Source: SAR86 cluster bacterium AG-339-G14
GTDB lineage: Bacteria; Pseudomonadota; Gammaproteobacteria; Magnimaribacterales; AG-339-G14
Assembly (NCBI GenBank): GCA_003282105.1
Contig: QCAB01000006.1
Span: 1 to 40,260, forward strand
DNA length: 40,260 nt
Direction: 5' to 3'
The first letter of the stretch is position 1; each line of letters opens with the position of its first letter. The translations under genes were made by a program, and so were the position numbers. Below the pieces are notes generated by a model. It worked only from the letters and a program-made list of their open reading frames with translations, had not been told where the DNA came from and made no database searches. Of the stretch, positions 9,223-18,792 are shown in pieces.

Positions 9223-9818
9223 GAAATATTTCTAATCAAACCAACACAAGTGCCTTCAAAATCAAAATGGACATTATTGGGATTAACAACAATATCTTTG
9301 TAGTTTGGGTTTTCAGCTCTGAGAATAACTTTGTTGGCAGAAAATTCTTTGAGAGTTTTGACTGTAACTTCGTCATCAATTCTTGCTATTACTATTGATC
9401 CCTTTTTGATATTCAAGTCTTTATTGACAGCAATAAGATCATTATCAAAAATTCCAATATCAATCATGCTGTCGCCCTTGACACGAAGATAATAGTCTAC
9501 TCCATGTGAAGAGATGGGATGAGGAGGAATTCTTTTTTCCACGTTTTCTTCTGCAAGCATTGGACTTCCAGCACTTACTAATCCAATAATTGGTATTCCT
9601 TCATCGACATTACTTAATGAAATTCCCCTTGAAGTGCCAGATAAGATTTCTATAAAACCTTTCTTTTTAAGTGCTTTAAGGTGATCTTCTGCAGCATTTG
9701 GAGATTTAAATCCAAAGTAATTAGAGATTTCCATCCTTGTTGGAGGGTAACCTTTATCGGATATTTTTGATTTTATGAATTCAAATATTTCTTTTTGCCT
9801 TACAGTAAGATTACTCAT
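9219..9818 (-). CDS. lexA: LexA repressor
   Basis: LTVRQKEIFEFIKSKISDKGYPPTRMEI, Ala-Gly cleavage site GLVSAGSPMLAEE, catalytic Ser (VKGDSMID) and Lys (VTVKTL). Confidence 0.97.
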   Translation of the reverse strand: MSNLTVRQKEIFEFIKSKISDKGYPPTRMEISNYFGFKSPNAAEDHLKALKKKGFIEILSGTSRGISLSNVDEGIPIIGLVSAGSPMLAEENVEKRIPPHPISSHGVDYYLRVKGDSMIDIGIFDNDLIAVNKDLNIKKGSIVIARIDDEVTVKTLKEFSANKVILRAENPNYKDIVVNPNNVHFDFEGTCVGLIRNIS

Positions 9819-9837
9819 ACTGTAATTATATACAGTA
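9818..9837 (-). promoter_or_regulatory. LexA (SOS) box: TACTGT-N8-ACAGTA
   Basis: + strand TACTGTAATTATATACAGTA, matching the gammaproteobacterial CTGT-N8-ACAG operator, immediately upstream of lexA. Confidence 0.93.
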
Positions 9838-9852
9838 TACCAAAAATGTCAT
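9825..9852 (-). promoter_or_regulatory. lexA promoter: ATGACA (-35) N16 TATAAT (-10)
   Basis: Minus strand reads ATGACA-tttttggtatactgta-TATAAT-tacagt-ATG; -35 5/6, -10 6/6. Confidence 0.7.
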
Positions 9853-9895
9853 GCATTATTTTTTATTTGATATATCTAAAAACTTGTTTAGAATC

Positions 9896-9922
9896 ACTTA
9901 TATATAGCGATAAGAAATAAGT
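9896..9922. repeat. Inverted repeat ACTTAT...ATAAGT upstream of cysB
   Basis: ACTTAT 9896-9901 and ATAAGT 9917-9922, with an additional internal ATAAG at 9910-9914; ends 4 bp before the cysB ATG at 9927. Possible autoregulatory site. Confidence 0.35.
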
Positions 9923-9926
9923 ATTT

Positions 9927-10901
9927 ATGAAATTTCAACAACTTTTGTATGTAAGAGAGGTAGCAAGAAGCAATTTAAATGTTTCACAAGCCTCAAAGAC
10001 TTTATATACCTCTCAACCTGGAATCAGTAAGCAAATAAAACTCCTTGAAGAAGAGTTAGGCATTGAGTTATTTGAAAGATCTGGAAAACATTTAGTGAGT
10101 ATTACACCGGTAGGAAAAAAAATACTTGAGCAAATTGAGGAAATTCTAGCTTTAGTAGATGGAATAAAACACGCAGCTACCGAATTTTCTGATGAAGATT
10201 ACGGCACTCTTGCAATTGCTACCACTCATACTCAAGCTAAATTCACACTACCTAAAGTGGTCGATAAATTTGTAAAAAAATATCCAAATGTACATTTTCA
10301 GATGCATCAGTGTACTCCGGACGAATCTGTAGAGATGGCCTCCAAGGGAGAAGTTGATCTTGCTTTATGGACCGAGACCAATGAGAAAGGCGAAAACTTA
10401 ATTAAACTACCCTGTTATAAATGGTCTAGAAGTATTATTGTTCCAAAAAAACATCCACTAACTTTAATACCAAAAATAAAACTTAAAGATCTTGCACAGT
10501 TTCCGATAGTGACTTACGTGTTTGGATTTACTGGAAGCAATGATTTAGACAGAGCTTTTTTTGAGAGAGGGCTGAAAGCAAATGTTGTTTTTACAGCAAC
10601 TGATGCTGACGTTATTAAAACCTATGTAAAAATGGGAACAGGAGTAGGAATTATAGCTAGCATGGCTTTTAATCCGGAAGAGGACTCAGAATTAGTTGCA
10701 ATAAATGCTAATCATCTTTTCGATTCTGGAACCACTTACATGGGATTTAGAAGAGGAACCTATCTGAGAAGTCATCTTTTTGAATTTATCAATATGTTTG
10801 CTCCGCACCTAACAAAAGAGATAGTTTCAAAGGGTTGCGCGACCAAATCAAAAAAAGAGTTAGATAAAATCTTTGACAGTTTTAAACTACAAAGAAGATA
10901 G
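9927..10901 (+). CDS. cysB: LysR-type transcriptional regulator CysB
   Basis: MKFQQLLYVREVARSNLNVSQASKTLYTSQPGISKQIKLLEEELG, IATTHTQAKFTLP, TFGFTGSND-like YVFGFTGSND. Confidence 0.92.
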   Translation: MKFQQLLYVREVARSNLNVSQASKTLYTSQPGISKQIKLLEEELGIELFERSGKHLVSITPVGKKILEQIEEILALVDGIKHAATEFSDEDYGTLAIATTHTQAKFTLPKVVDKFVKKYPNVHFQMHQCTPDESVEMASKGEVDLALWTETNEKGENLIKLPCYKWSRSIIVPKKHPLTLIPKIKLKDLAQFPIVTYVFGFTGSNDLDRAFFERGLKANVVFTATDADVIKTYVKMGTGVGIIASMAFNPEEDSELVAINANHLFDSGTTYMGFRRGTYLRSHLFEFINMFAPHLTKEIVSKGCATKSKKELDKIFDSFKLQRR

Positions 10902-11498
10902 ATGAAATATCTGTGCCTCGATTTTGAAGGTGTCTTAATACCCGAAATTTGGCAATACGTGGCAAAAGAAATTGGTTCTAAAGAGCTTATGCTTACGACT
11001 CAAGATCTAAAAGATTATGATGAGTTAATGCAACTTCGTATGAAGGTTGTAAATGAAAAAAATATTAAACTTAGTGATATACAAGAAATTGTTAAAACTA
11101 TGAATCCTATCGATGGTGCTGAAGACTTCTTAGATTGGGCAAGATTTCATTTCCAAGTTTCAATAGTCTCAGATACCTTTTACGAGCTGGCATGGCCATT
11201 AGTAGAAAAGTTAAAATTCCCAAATATTATTTGTCATCACCTGAACATTGTTGACAATAGAATTGAGGGCTACCAATTAAGACAGCAAAACAATAAACAA
11301 AAGGTCGTAGAAGCTCTTAAATCTCTAAAATTTGAAGTTTATGCTGCGGGAGATTCGTATAATGACATTAATATGTTGTCCAATGCTGATTTGGGAATAT
11401 TTTTTCAGGCTCCAGAACATATAAAAACAGAGTTCCCTAAATTAATGACTGCTGACTCACATGAAGAACTTAAGACAATTCTGAAAAGTAAAATTTAA
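10902..11498 (+). CDS. thrH: Bifunctional phosphoserine phosphatase/homoserine phosphotransferase ThrH
   Basis: LCLDFEGVLIPEIW, SIVSDTFYELAWPL, EGYQLRQQNNKQKVV, AAGDSYNDINML; ThrH-type HAD motifs. Confidence 0.92.
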   Translation: MKYLCLDFEGVLIPEIWQYVAKEIGSKELMLTTQDLKDYDELMQLRMKVVNEKNIKLSDIQEIVKTMNPIDGAEDFLDWARFHFQVSIVSDTFYELAWPLVEKLKFPNIICHHLNIVDNRIEGYQLRQQNNKQKVVEALKSLKFEVYAAGDSYNDINMLSNADLGIFFQAPEHIKTEFPKLMTADSHEELKTILKSKI

Positions 11499-11500
11499 TT

Positions 11501-12364
11501 ATGTCTCAAAATTTTTTCCAATTACTAAAAAATGAAAATCCACTCAAAATCGTCGGCACAATAAATGCTTTTTCAGCTTTATTGGCAAAAAGAAAGGGTC
11601 ACCAAGCAATTTATCTTTCAGGAGCAGGAGTAGCGAATGCTAGCTATGGGCTACCTGATTTGGCACTTACTTCAAGGGATAATGTTTTAGAAGATTTAAG
11701 AAGAATAAAAGGGGTTTGCGATTTACCTATTTTAGTTGATTGTGATACTGGTTGGGGTAGCGGTCTAAATATTTCTAAAACAATCAAAGAAATGATTAAG
11801 GCAGGTGCTGATGCAGTCCATTTAGAAGATCAGGTTTCAGAAAAAAGGTGTGGACATAGACCGGGTAAAGAAATTGTTTCCTCTGATGAAATGGAAGATA
11901 GAATAAAAGCAGCAAAAGACTCAATTGATAATAAAAATTTTATGCTAATGGCTAGAACAGATGCCTTTTCGAAAGAGGGAATTAGTTCCGTTATAGATCG
12001 ATCAAATGCTTATATCGAAGCCGGGGCAGACTCGATTTTTCCGGAAGCAATAACAAAACTTGACGATTATTTAGAAATTTCAAAAAATGTGAATGCACCA
12101 ATTTTGGCAAACATTACTGAGTTTGGACTTACTCCAATGTTTGAAATAAATGAATTAAAAAATTCTGGAGTAAAAATGATTTTATATCCGCTGAGTGCTT
12201 TCAGAGCTATGTCGAGGGCTGCGGAAGAGATTTATGAAGAATTGGCTGAACAGGAGACTTTAAAAAATAAATTAAAAAAAATGCAATCTCGAGATGAATT
12301 ATATGACGTACTGAACTATCATATGTACGAAAAAAAAATAGACGATCTATTTTCAAAGGAATAA
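11501..12364 (+). CDS. prpB: Methylisocitrate lyase
   Basis: VDCDTGWGSGLNISKTIKEMIKAGADAVHLEDQVSEKRCGHRPGKE, MARTDAF; ICL/PEPM family, context with prpC/prpD. Confidence 0.93.
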   Translation: MSQNFFQLLKNENPLKIVGTINAFSALLAKRKGHQAIYLSGAGVANASYGLPDLALTSRDNVLEDLRRIKGVCDLPILVDCDTGWGSGLNISKTIKEMIKAGADAVHLEDQVSEKRCGHRPGKEIVSSDEMEDRIKAAKDSIDNKNFMLMARTDAFSKEGISSVIDRSNAYIEAGADSIFPEAITKLDDYLEISKNVNAPILANITEFGLTPMFEINELKNSGVKMILYPLSAFRAMSRAAEEIYEELAEQETLKNKLKKMQSRDELYDVLNYHMYEKKIDDLFSKE

Positions 12365-12368
12365 ATTC

Positions 12369-13493
12369 ATGTCCGAAAAAAAATTAGAGGGCGCAGGCTT
12401 AAGGGGTCAAGTAGCCGGGAAAACATCTCTTTCTACTGTTGGTAAAGCCGGTAAAGGTTTAACTTATCGTGGTTATCCTATTGAAATTCTTTCCGAAAAA
12501 GCAAAATTTGAAGAAGTAGCATATCTTTTGATGTATGGAGCTTTACCAAATCAAAATGAATTTAATGAATATTCAAATAAATTAATTTCTATGCGAGCTT
12601 TGCCTGAATCTTTGATAGAGGTTTTAGAGCGAATTCCTGCAGAAGCTCACCCGATGGATGTTATGAGAACCGGTTGTTCTATGTTAGGTAATATAGAACC
12701 AGAGGGTGATTTTAGTAATCAACAAGAATCCGCTGATCGAATATTAGCGACGATGGCATCTGTTATTGTCTATTGGTATAAGTATTCTCATGAAGGAATA
12801 AAAGTTAATACAGAAACTGATAATGCTACCATTGGCGGTCATTTTTTATCTCTTCTTCATGGTAAGGAAGTGGGTGAAGATAAAATTAGATGCTTAGATA
12901 CATCTTTAATTTTATACGCAGAGCATGGTTTTAATGCCTCTACCTTCACGGCAAGAACTTGCGCTTCAACATTATCTGATATTCACTCTTGCATAACAGG
13001 CGCTATAGGAACTCTAAGAGGTCCTTTACATGGCGGGGCAAATGAGGCGGCAATGGAGCTCATAGAGAAATTTTCATCTACTGAAGAAGCAAAGTTAGCA
13101 GTGTTAAAAATGTTAGAGGATAAAGAAAAAATTATGGGTTTCGGACATGCGGTTTACAGTACCGAAGATCCAAGAAATGCAATTATAAAAAAATGGTCTG
13201 AAAAGCTTAGTAAAGAGAATGGAGACGAAACCCTTTACCTTGTTTCTGCTGAAATAGAAAAAACAATGGACGAAGAGAAAAATATGTTCGCCAACACAGA
13301 CTTTTTTATGGCGTCTGCTTATTCATATCTTGGCATCCCAACTAAATTATTTACTCCTTTGTTTGTTATTGGAAGAACAGCTGGTTGGGCAGCAAATATT
13401 TTCGAACAGCGAGCAGACAATAGAATCATCAGACCCAGCGAAGAGTACATAGGCCCGGATCATTCCGAATGGGTCGATATAGAAAGTAGATAA
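12369..13493 (+). CDS. prpC: 2-methylcitrate synthase
   Basis: Citrate synthase family: AGLRGQVAGKTSLSTVGKAGKGLTYRGYPI, EHGFNASTFTAR, GPLHGGANEAA, GFGHAVY. Confidence 0.93.
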   Translation: MSEKKLEGAGLRGQVAGKTSLSTVGKAGKGLTYRGYPIEILSEKAKFEEVAYLLMYGALPNQNEFNEYSNKLISMRALPESLIEVLERIPAEAHPMDVMRTGCSMLGNIEPEGDFSNQQESADRILATMASVIVYWYKYSHEGIKVNTETDNATIGGHFLSLLHGKEVGEDKIRCLDTSLILYAEHGFNASTFTARTCASTLSDIHSCITGAIGTLRGPLHGGANEAAMELIEKFSSTEEAKLAVLKMLEDKEKIMGFGHAVYSTEDPRNAIIKKWSEKLSKENGDETLYLVSAEIEKTMDEEKNMFANTDFFMASAYSYLGIPTKLFTPLFVIGRTAGWAANIFEQRADNRIIRPSEEYIGPDHSEWVDIESR

Positions 13494-13501
13494 CCCTTTA
13501 T

Positions 13502-14947
13502 ATGTCCTCAAACGTCGAAACTAATGTTCGTCCAAATCCTGACGAATTACTTACAAAAATTTCTGATTATGTTCATGATTTCGACATAAGTAGCCAGGAA
13601 GCACTAAGTACTGCCAAATATTGCCTGATGGATACCATAGGCTGTGGGCTTTTGGCACTTACTTTTCCTGAGTGCAAATCTTTATTAGGCCCTCATGTGG
13701 AAGGAACAGAAGTTCCGAACGGCGTTCGAGTATTAGGAACGAACTATAAATTAGATCCGATAAAAGCGGCTTGGGATAATGGAGCAATAATTCGATGGTT
13801 AGACTTTAACGATACCTGGCTAGCCGCAGAGTGGGGCCACCCATCTGATAATTTGGGAGGTATTTTAGCTGCTTGCGATTACATGTCTCAAAATTTTCCT
13901 GAAAAGGAAATAACTGTTAAAGAAATTCTATACTCAATGATAAAAGCTCATGAAATTCAGGGAGTTTTAGCCTTAGAAAACAGCTTTAACAGAGTTGGCT
14001 TAGACCATGTCTTGCTAGTGAAAATTGCCTCAGTAGCTGTAATATCAGTAATATTAGGCTTGACGAAAGATCAAACAATCGACGCTTTGTCACAAGCATT
14101 TGTTGATGGGCAGAGCTTAAGAACCTACAGACATGCACCAAATGCGGGGCCCCGCAAATCTTGGGCTGCAGGGGATGCAACGAGCAGGGCAATGCAATTA
14201 GTTTGGCTTACAAAAAAAGGACAAATTGGATATCCAAGCGCTATATCTGCGCCAACTTGGGGCTTTAAAGATGTTTTGTTTAAAGGGAATGAATTAATTT
14301 TAAATCAGGAATTTGCTTCATACGTTATGGAGAACGTACTTTTCAAAATCTCCTTCCCAGCTGAATTTCATGCTCAAACTGCTGTTGAAGCTGCAGTAAA
14401 ACTCCACAAAAAATTAGACGGTAAATTTGATGAGATTGAAAAAATAAAAATCATTACTCATGAATCCGCTATTAGGATAATAAGCAAAGAAGGAGCTTTG
14501 AATAATCCCGCGGATAGGGATCATTGTCTTCAATATATGACGGCCATTGGTTTATTGAAAGGAGATTTAATAGCTGAAGATTATGAGGACGACATTGCAA
14601 GTAACCCCTTAATTGATCAACTCAGAGACAAGATGGAAGTTGAAGAAAACAAAACTTTTTCTGAGGACTATTTAGATCCTGACAAGAGATCAATTGCCAA
14701 CTCCTTACAAATTTCTTTTAAAGACGGAACTAGTACTGATGTCGAGGAAGTCCACTATCCGATAGGTCACAAAAACAGAAGAAGCGAGGGAATTCCTATA
14801 CTGATAAATAAATTTAAAAAAAATCTCAAAATTCAATTTTCTGATAAAAGAGTTAGCGAAGTAATGAAGCTATTTGAAGATGATCAAAAACTATTGTCAT
14901 TACCGGTTAAAGAATTTGTTGATTTGTTTATTCCTGAAACTAATTAA
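13502..14947 (+). CDS. prpD: 2-methylcitrate dehydratase
   Basis: MmgE/PrpD family: STAKYCLMDTIGCGLLAL, RWLDFNDTWLAAEWGHPSDNLGGILA, RTYRHAPNAGPRKSWAAGDA. Confidence 0.94.
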   Translation: MSSNVETNVRPNPDELLTKISDYVHDFDISSQEALSTAKYCLMDTIGCGLLALTFPECKSLLGPHVEGTEVPNGVRVLGTNYKLDPIKAAWDNGAIIRWLDFNDTWLAAEWGHPSDNLGGILAACDYMSQNFPEKEITVKEILYSMIKAHEIQGVLALENSFNRVGLDHVLLVKIASVAVISVILGLTKDQTIDALSQAFVDGQSLRTYRHAPNAGPRKSWAAGDATSRAMQLVWLTKKGQIGYPSAISAPTWGFKDVLFKGNELILNQEFASYVMENVLFKISFPAEFHAQTAVEAAVKLHKKLDGKFDEIEKIKIITHESAIRIISKEGALNNPADRDHCLQYMTAIGLLKGDLIAEDYEDDIASNPLIDQLRDKMEVEENKTFSEDYLDPDKRSIANSLQISFKDGTSTDVEEVHYPIGHKNRRSEGIPILINKFKKNLKIQFSDKRVSEVMKLFEDDQKLLSLPVKEFVDLFIPETN

Positions 14948-15591
14948 AGAGTAATTCCTAAAATACTTTCAAGTTCCTCTCTTGCCTGACTTTCTGATAT
15001 AACTTTTATCGTAGTAATTCCCATCAATTTAGCTGGCTTTAAATTTATTCCTAAATCGTCTAGAAAAATTATTTTTTCTGGAGAAATTTTTACTTCTTCC
15101 ATAACGTGATCATAAAATTCTTGATCTGGTTTTCTTAAGCCAAGCTCTTTAGATTCAAATACATAATCAAAAAGATTTAAAATATTATTTTTTTCTTCTT
15201 GATCAATCATGTCTGGTTGAAGTTCATTCGTGGGAATAAAGTTATTTGTTAAACAGGCTTGAATAAAACCTAATTTTTTTAACTTTTGAATAGCTTCAAC
15301 CATCTTAGGTCTTAAATTCCCTTCTAACAGGCTAAGCACCTCGGATCCTTTTACAGGATAACCAAGATCAGAACTTTCTCTAAAAAAAAGATTATCAAAC
15401 TCAGTAAGTGAAATTTTAGATTGTTCCAAAAGAGCCCAAGCATTTACATTAGGATTAGTTGAATTTACTTTTCTTAAGAAGTTTTCAGGAAGATTTTTTA
15501 CTTTTTCGTATTTGTTGAAGGCTTCAAAAGGACTAGAAGTTATAACTCCTCCAAAATCCCAAAAGATTGAACTATATTGGTCTAAATTCAT
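14944..15591 (-). CDS. HAD-superfamily hydrolase (epoxide-hydrolase N-terminal/ACAD10-like HAD)
   Basis: SSIFWDFGGVITSSPFEAF (DxG motif I), CLTNNF (motif II), LGLRKPDQEFYDHVMEEVKISPEKIIFLDDLGINLKPAKLMGI. Confidence 0.82.
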   Translation of the reverse strand: MNLDQYSSIFWDFGGVITSSPFEAFNKYEKVKNLPENFLRKVNSTNPNVNAWALLEQSKISLTEFDNLFFRESSDLGYPVKGSEVLSLLEGNLRPKMVEAIQKLKKLGFIQACLTNNFIPTNELQPDMIDQEEKNNILNLFDYVFESKELGLRKPDQEFYDHVMEEVKISPEKIIFLDDLGINLKPAKLMGITTIKVISESQAREELESILGITL

Positions 15592-15644
15592 CTACTTAAG
15601 TATATTGCCTATAAAAGCGTATAATTTGAGTAGTTTATAGAGAA

Positions 15645-16745
15645 ATGTCAGGAAATAGTATTGGTAAAAACTTCGTTGTGACAACCTTTGGCGAAAGTCA
15701 TGGCGTAGCTATGGGTTGCGTAATAGACGGTTGTCCGCCCGGGATCAAAATTGATGAAGAGGCCATTCAAAAAGATCTTGATAGAAGAAAACCTGGTTCC
15801 AATAAATTTACAACTAAAAGGCAGGAAGACGATAAAGTTGAAATTTTGTCAGGAGTTTTTGAAGGCATGACTACTGGAACTCCAATAGGTTTATTGATAA
15901 AAAATAAAGATCAAAAAAGTTCTGATTATGATCAACTCAAAGACGTTTATCGTCCTTCTCACGCAGATTATGGATACATTCAAAAATACGGAATCAGAGA
16001 TCATCGAGGGGGCGGAAGATCGTCTGCCAGAGAAACAGCAATGAGAGTTGCAGCCGGTGCAATAGCTAAAAAGTTTTTATTAGATAATTTAAACGTACAA
16101 GTTTTTGGATTTATTAATCAGATAGGCGAGTACAAAATAAAAAATTTTAATCGAGAATTTATTGATCAAAATCCTTTTTTCTGCCCAGATGAATCATTGG
16201 TTCCAGAATTAGAAAAATATATTGACCAATTAAGAGACGAGGGCGACTCGATCGGAGCCTCTATTTCTGTTGAAGCTTCGAATATGCCTCTAGGACTTGG
16301 GGAACCAGTCTTTGATAAATTAGATGCAGATTTAGCACATGCTCTTATGAGTATCAATGCAGTTAAGGCTGTAGAAATAGGTAATGGCATTGAAGTAGTT
16401 GGGTTGAAGGGCTCAATTAACAGGGATGAAATTTCTCCCGAGGGTTTTGAGTCTAATAATTCTGGTGGGATTTCTGGTGGAATTTCAACCGGTCAAAATT
16501 TATCTGCAAAGGTAGCACTTAAACCAACTTCAAGTATTTTAGTCAAAGGTAATTCAGTAAATAAGGATGGTGAGTCGACAGAAGTGATATCTAGAGGAAG
16601 ACACGATCCATGCGTGGGGATAAGAGCAGTTCCGATTGTTGAAGCAATGACATCAATTGTTCTCATAGACCATTATTTAAGAAATAGGGCACAAAATCAT
16701 GATAAGCCAGAAGAATTCAAAAAAATTCCATCTAGTAAAAAATAG
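15645..16745 (+). CDS. aroC: Chorismate synthase
   Basis: [92 protein letters not shown]. Confidence 0.97.
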   Translation: MSGNSIGKNFVVTTFGESHGVAMGCVIDGCPPGIKIDEEAIQKDLDRRKPGSNKFTTKRQEDDKVEILSGVFEGMTTGTPIGLLIKNKDQKSSDYDQLKDVYRPSHADYGYIQKYGIRDHRGGGRSSARETAMRVAAGAIAKKFLLDNLNVQVFGFINQIGEYKIKNFNREFIDQNPFFCPDESLVPELEKYIDQLRDEGDSIGASISVEASNMPLGLGEPVFDKLDADLAHALMSINAVKAVEIGNGIEVVGLKGSINRDEISPEGFESNNSGGISGGISTGQNLSAKVALKPTSSILVKGNSVNKDGESTEVISRGRHDPCVGIRAVPIVEAMTSIVLIDHYLRNRAQNHDKPEEFKKIPSSKK

Positions 16746-16750
16746 AAATC

Positions 16751-18148
16751 ATGTCTCCAAAAACTTTATACGATAAGATTTGGGATGACCATTTTGTCAC
16801 GAATAGAGATGATGGAAGTTCATTAATTTATATAGATCGTCACTTAGTTCACGAAGTTACATCTCCTCAAGCTTTTGATGGATTACGAGAAAATAATTTA
16901 AATCCTAGGCAAATAAATACTATTTTAGCCACTCCAGATCACAATGTTCCAACAACTAATAGATCAAAAGACGTCAATGGAATTAAAGATCCGATTAGTA
17001 AACTTCAAGTTGTCACCTTAAATGATAATTGCGACGAATTTGGTATTAATCAATTTAAATTGAATGATGAGCGTCAAGGCATAGTTCATGTAATTGGACC
17101 TGAACAGGGTATAACTCTACCCGGAATGACAATAGTTTGTGGTGATTCTCATACATCCACTCACGGAGCATTTGGTTCATTGGCGATGGGAATTGGAACT
17201 AGTGAGGTTGAGCATGTTCTTGCAACTCAATGTTTGGTGTCTCAAAAACAGAAAAACATGATGATTGAAATAGAGGGTGTTCTTCAAAAAGGTGTTACAG
17301 CAAAAGATGTGACAATGTTTATTATTGGAAAGATAGGGACTGCTGGAGGTACAGGACATGTGATTGAGTACTGTGGCGAAGCCATTAGAAATCTTTCAAT
17401 GGAAGGGAGGATGACTCTCTGCAATATGGCGATTGAAGCAGGTGCGAGAGCCGGAATGGTTGCCCCTGATGAAAAAACATTTAATTATGTTGAAAATCGC
17501 CCATTTTCTCCAAAAGGTGAGGAATTAAAGAAGGCTGTAGATTATTGGAAGGACTTGGCTACGGATTCAGACGCGTTGTTTGATTCAAAATATTTATTCA
17601 GTGCTGAAGAAATTTTACCTCAAGTTACCTGGGGAACTTCCCCTGAAATGGTTACCCATGTAGAAGACGTTATTCCTCAAGTGGAAAAAGATAACAAAAA
17701 TTTATTAGATGCATTGAGCTACATGGGCTTGGAGCCTGGAACCAAAATTAAAGATATCGAACTAGATCAAATTTTTATTGGTTCGTGCACAAATTCTAGA
17801 ATAGAAGATTTAAGGGCAGCTTCTGAGATATTAAACGGGAATAAAATTTCAAAAAAAATTAAACGGGCTATTGTTGTGCCAGGATCAGGTTTGGTTAAAA
17901 AACAAGCTGAATCAGAAGGCCTAGATGAGATTTTTAAATCTGCTGGATTTGAGTGGAGAGACGCTGGATGCTCAATGTGCTTAGGGATGAATCCTGATCA
18001 ATTAAAAGAATTTGAAAGGTGTGCATCCACCTCTAACAGAAATTTTGAGGGCAGACAGGGCTTTAAAGGTAGGACACACTTAGTTAGTCCAATAATGGCA
18101 GCGGCTGCTTCCTTAAAAGGAAAGTTCATAGACGTCAGAGATATTTAA
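16751..18148 (+). CDS. leuC: 3-isopropylmalate dehydratase large subunit
   Basis: [77 protein letters not shown]. Confidence 0.97.
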   Translation: MSPKTLYDKIWDDHFVTNRDDGSSLIYIDRHLVHEVTSPQAFDGLRENNLNPRQINTILATPDHNVPTTNRSKDVNGIKDPISKLQVVTLNDNCDEFGINQFKLNDERQGIVHVIGPEQGITLPGMTIVCGDSHTSTHGAFGSLAMGIGTSEVEHVLATQCLVSQKQKNMMIEIEGVLQKGVTAKDVTMFIIGKIGTAGGTGHVIEYCGEAIRNLSMEGRMTLCNMAIEAGARAGMVAPDEKTFNYVENRPFSPKGEELKKAVDYWKDLATDSDALFDSKYLFSAEEILPQVTWGTSPEMVTHVEDVIPQVEKDNKNLLDALSYMGLEPGTKIKDIELDQIFIGSCTNSRIEDLRAASEILNGNKISKKIKRAIVVPGSGLVKKQAESEGLDEIFKSAGFEWRDAGCSMCLGMNPDQLKEFERCASTSNRNFEGRQGFKGRTHLVSPIMAAAASLKGKFIDVRDI

Positions 18149-18792
18149 TGAAAAATTCTAACCTTTATTCCGGAGAATACGTTTGTTTAGACAAAGCAAA
18201 TGTAGATACAGATCAAATTATTCCGAAACAATTTTTAAAATCCATTTCTAAAAGTGGGTTAGGACCTTACCTATTTGATTCTTGGAGATTTAATGACGAA
18301 GGTTATCTTGGAAAGAAAGTATCTGAGAGAGTAAAAAATTCAGAATTCGTTTTAAATTTAGATCAGTATCAAGGTTCTAATGCTTTGATTGCTAGGGAAA
18401 ATTTTGGTTGCGGATCTAGCAGAGAACATGCTGTTTGGGCACTTAAAGATTTCGGGATTAACGTGGTAATTGCACCTTCTTTCGGTGATATATTTTTCAA
18501 TAACTGTTTTAAAAATGGGTTACTTGCAATTAAGCTAAATACAAAAGAAGTTAATCAAATTTTTGAACAACAAATTAATAATTCTCAAAAACAAATTGAA
18601 ATTGATTTGATTAATCAAAACATACAAATTCCAAACTTAGAATCCATAAAATTTGAAATTGATGATTTTCGTAAAACCTGTCTTCTCGAAGGGCTTGATG
18701 ACATTGGTTTTAGTCTTAAATATGAGAATCAAATCACTGATTATGAAAATAAGCTTAAAACTAGCAGACCTTGGATTTTAAATGACAAGTAA
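18148..18792 (+). CDS. leuD: 3-isopropylmalate dehydratase small subunit
   Basis: NVDTDQIIPKQFLKSI, LIARENFGCGSSREHAVWALKDFGI, SFGDIFFNNCFKNGLL. Confidence 0.97.
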   Translation: MKNSNLYSGEYVCLDKANVDTDQIIPKQFLKSISKSGLGPYLFDSWRFNDEGYLGKKVSERVKNSEFVLNLDQYQGSNALIARENFGCGSSREHAVWALKDFGINVVIAPSFGDIFFNNCFKNGLLAIKLNTKEVNQIFEQQINNSQKQIEIDLINQNIQIPNLESIKFEIDDFRKTCLLEGLDDIGFSLKYENQITDYENKLKTSRPWILNDK

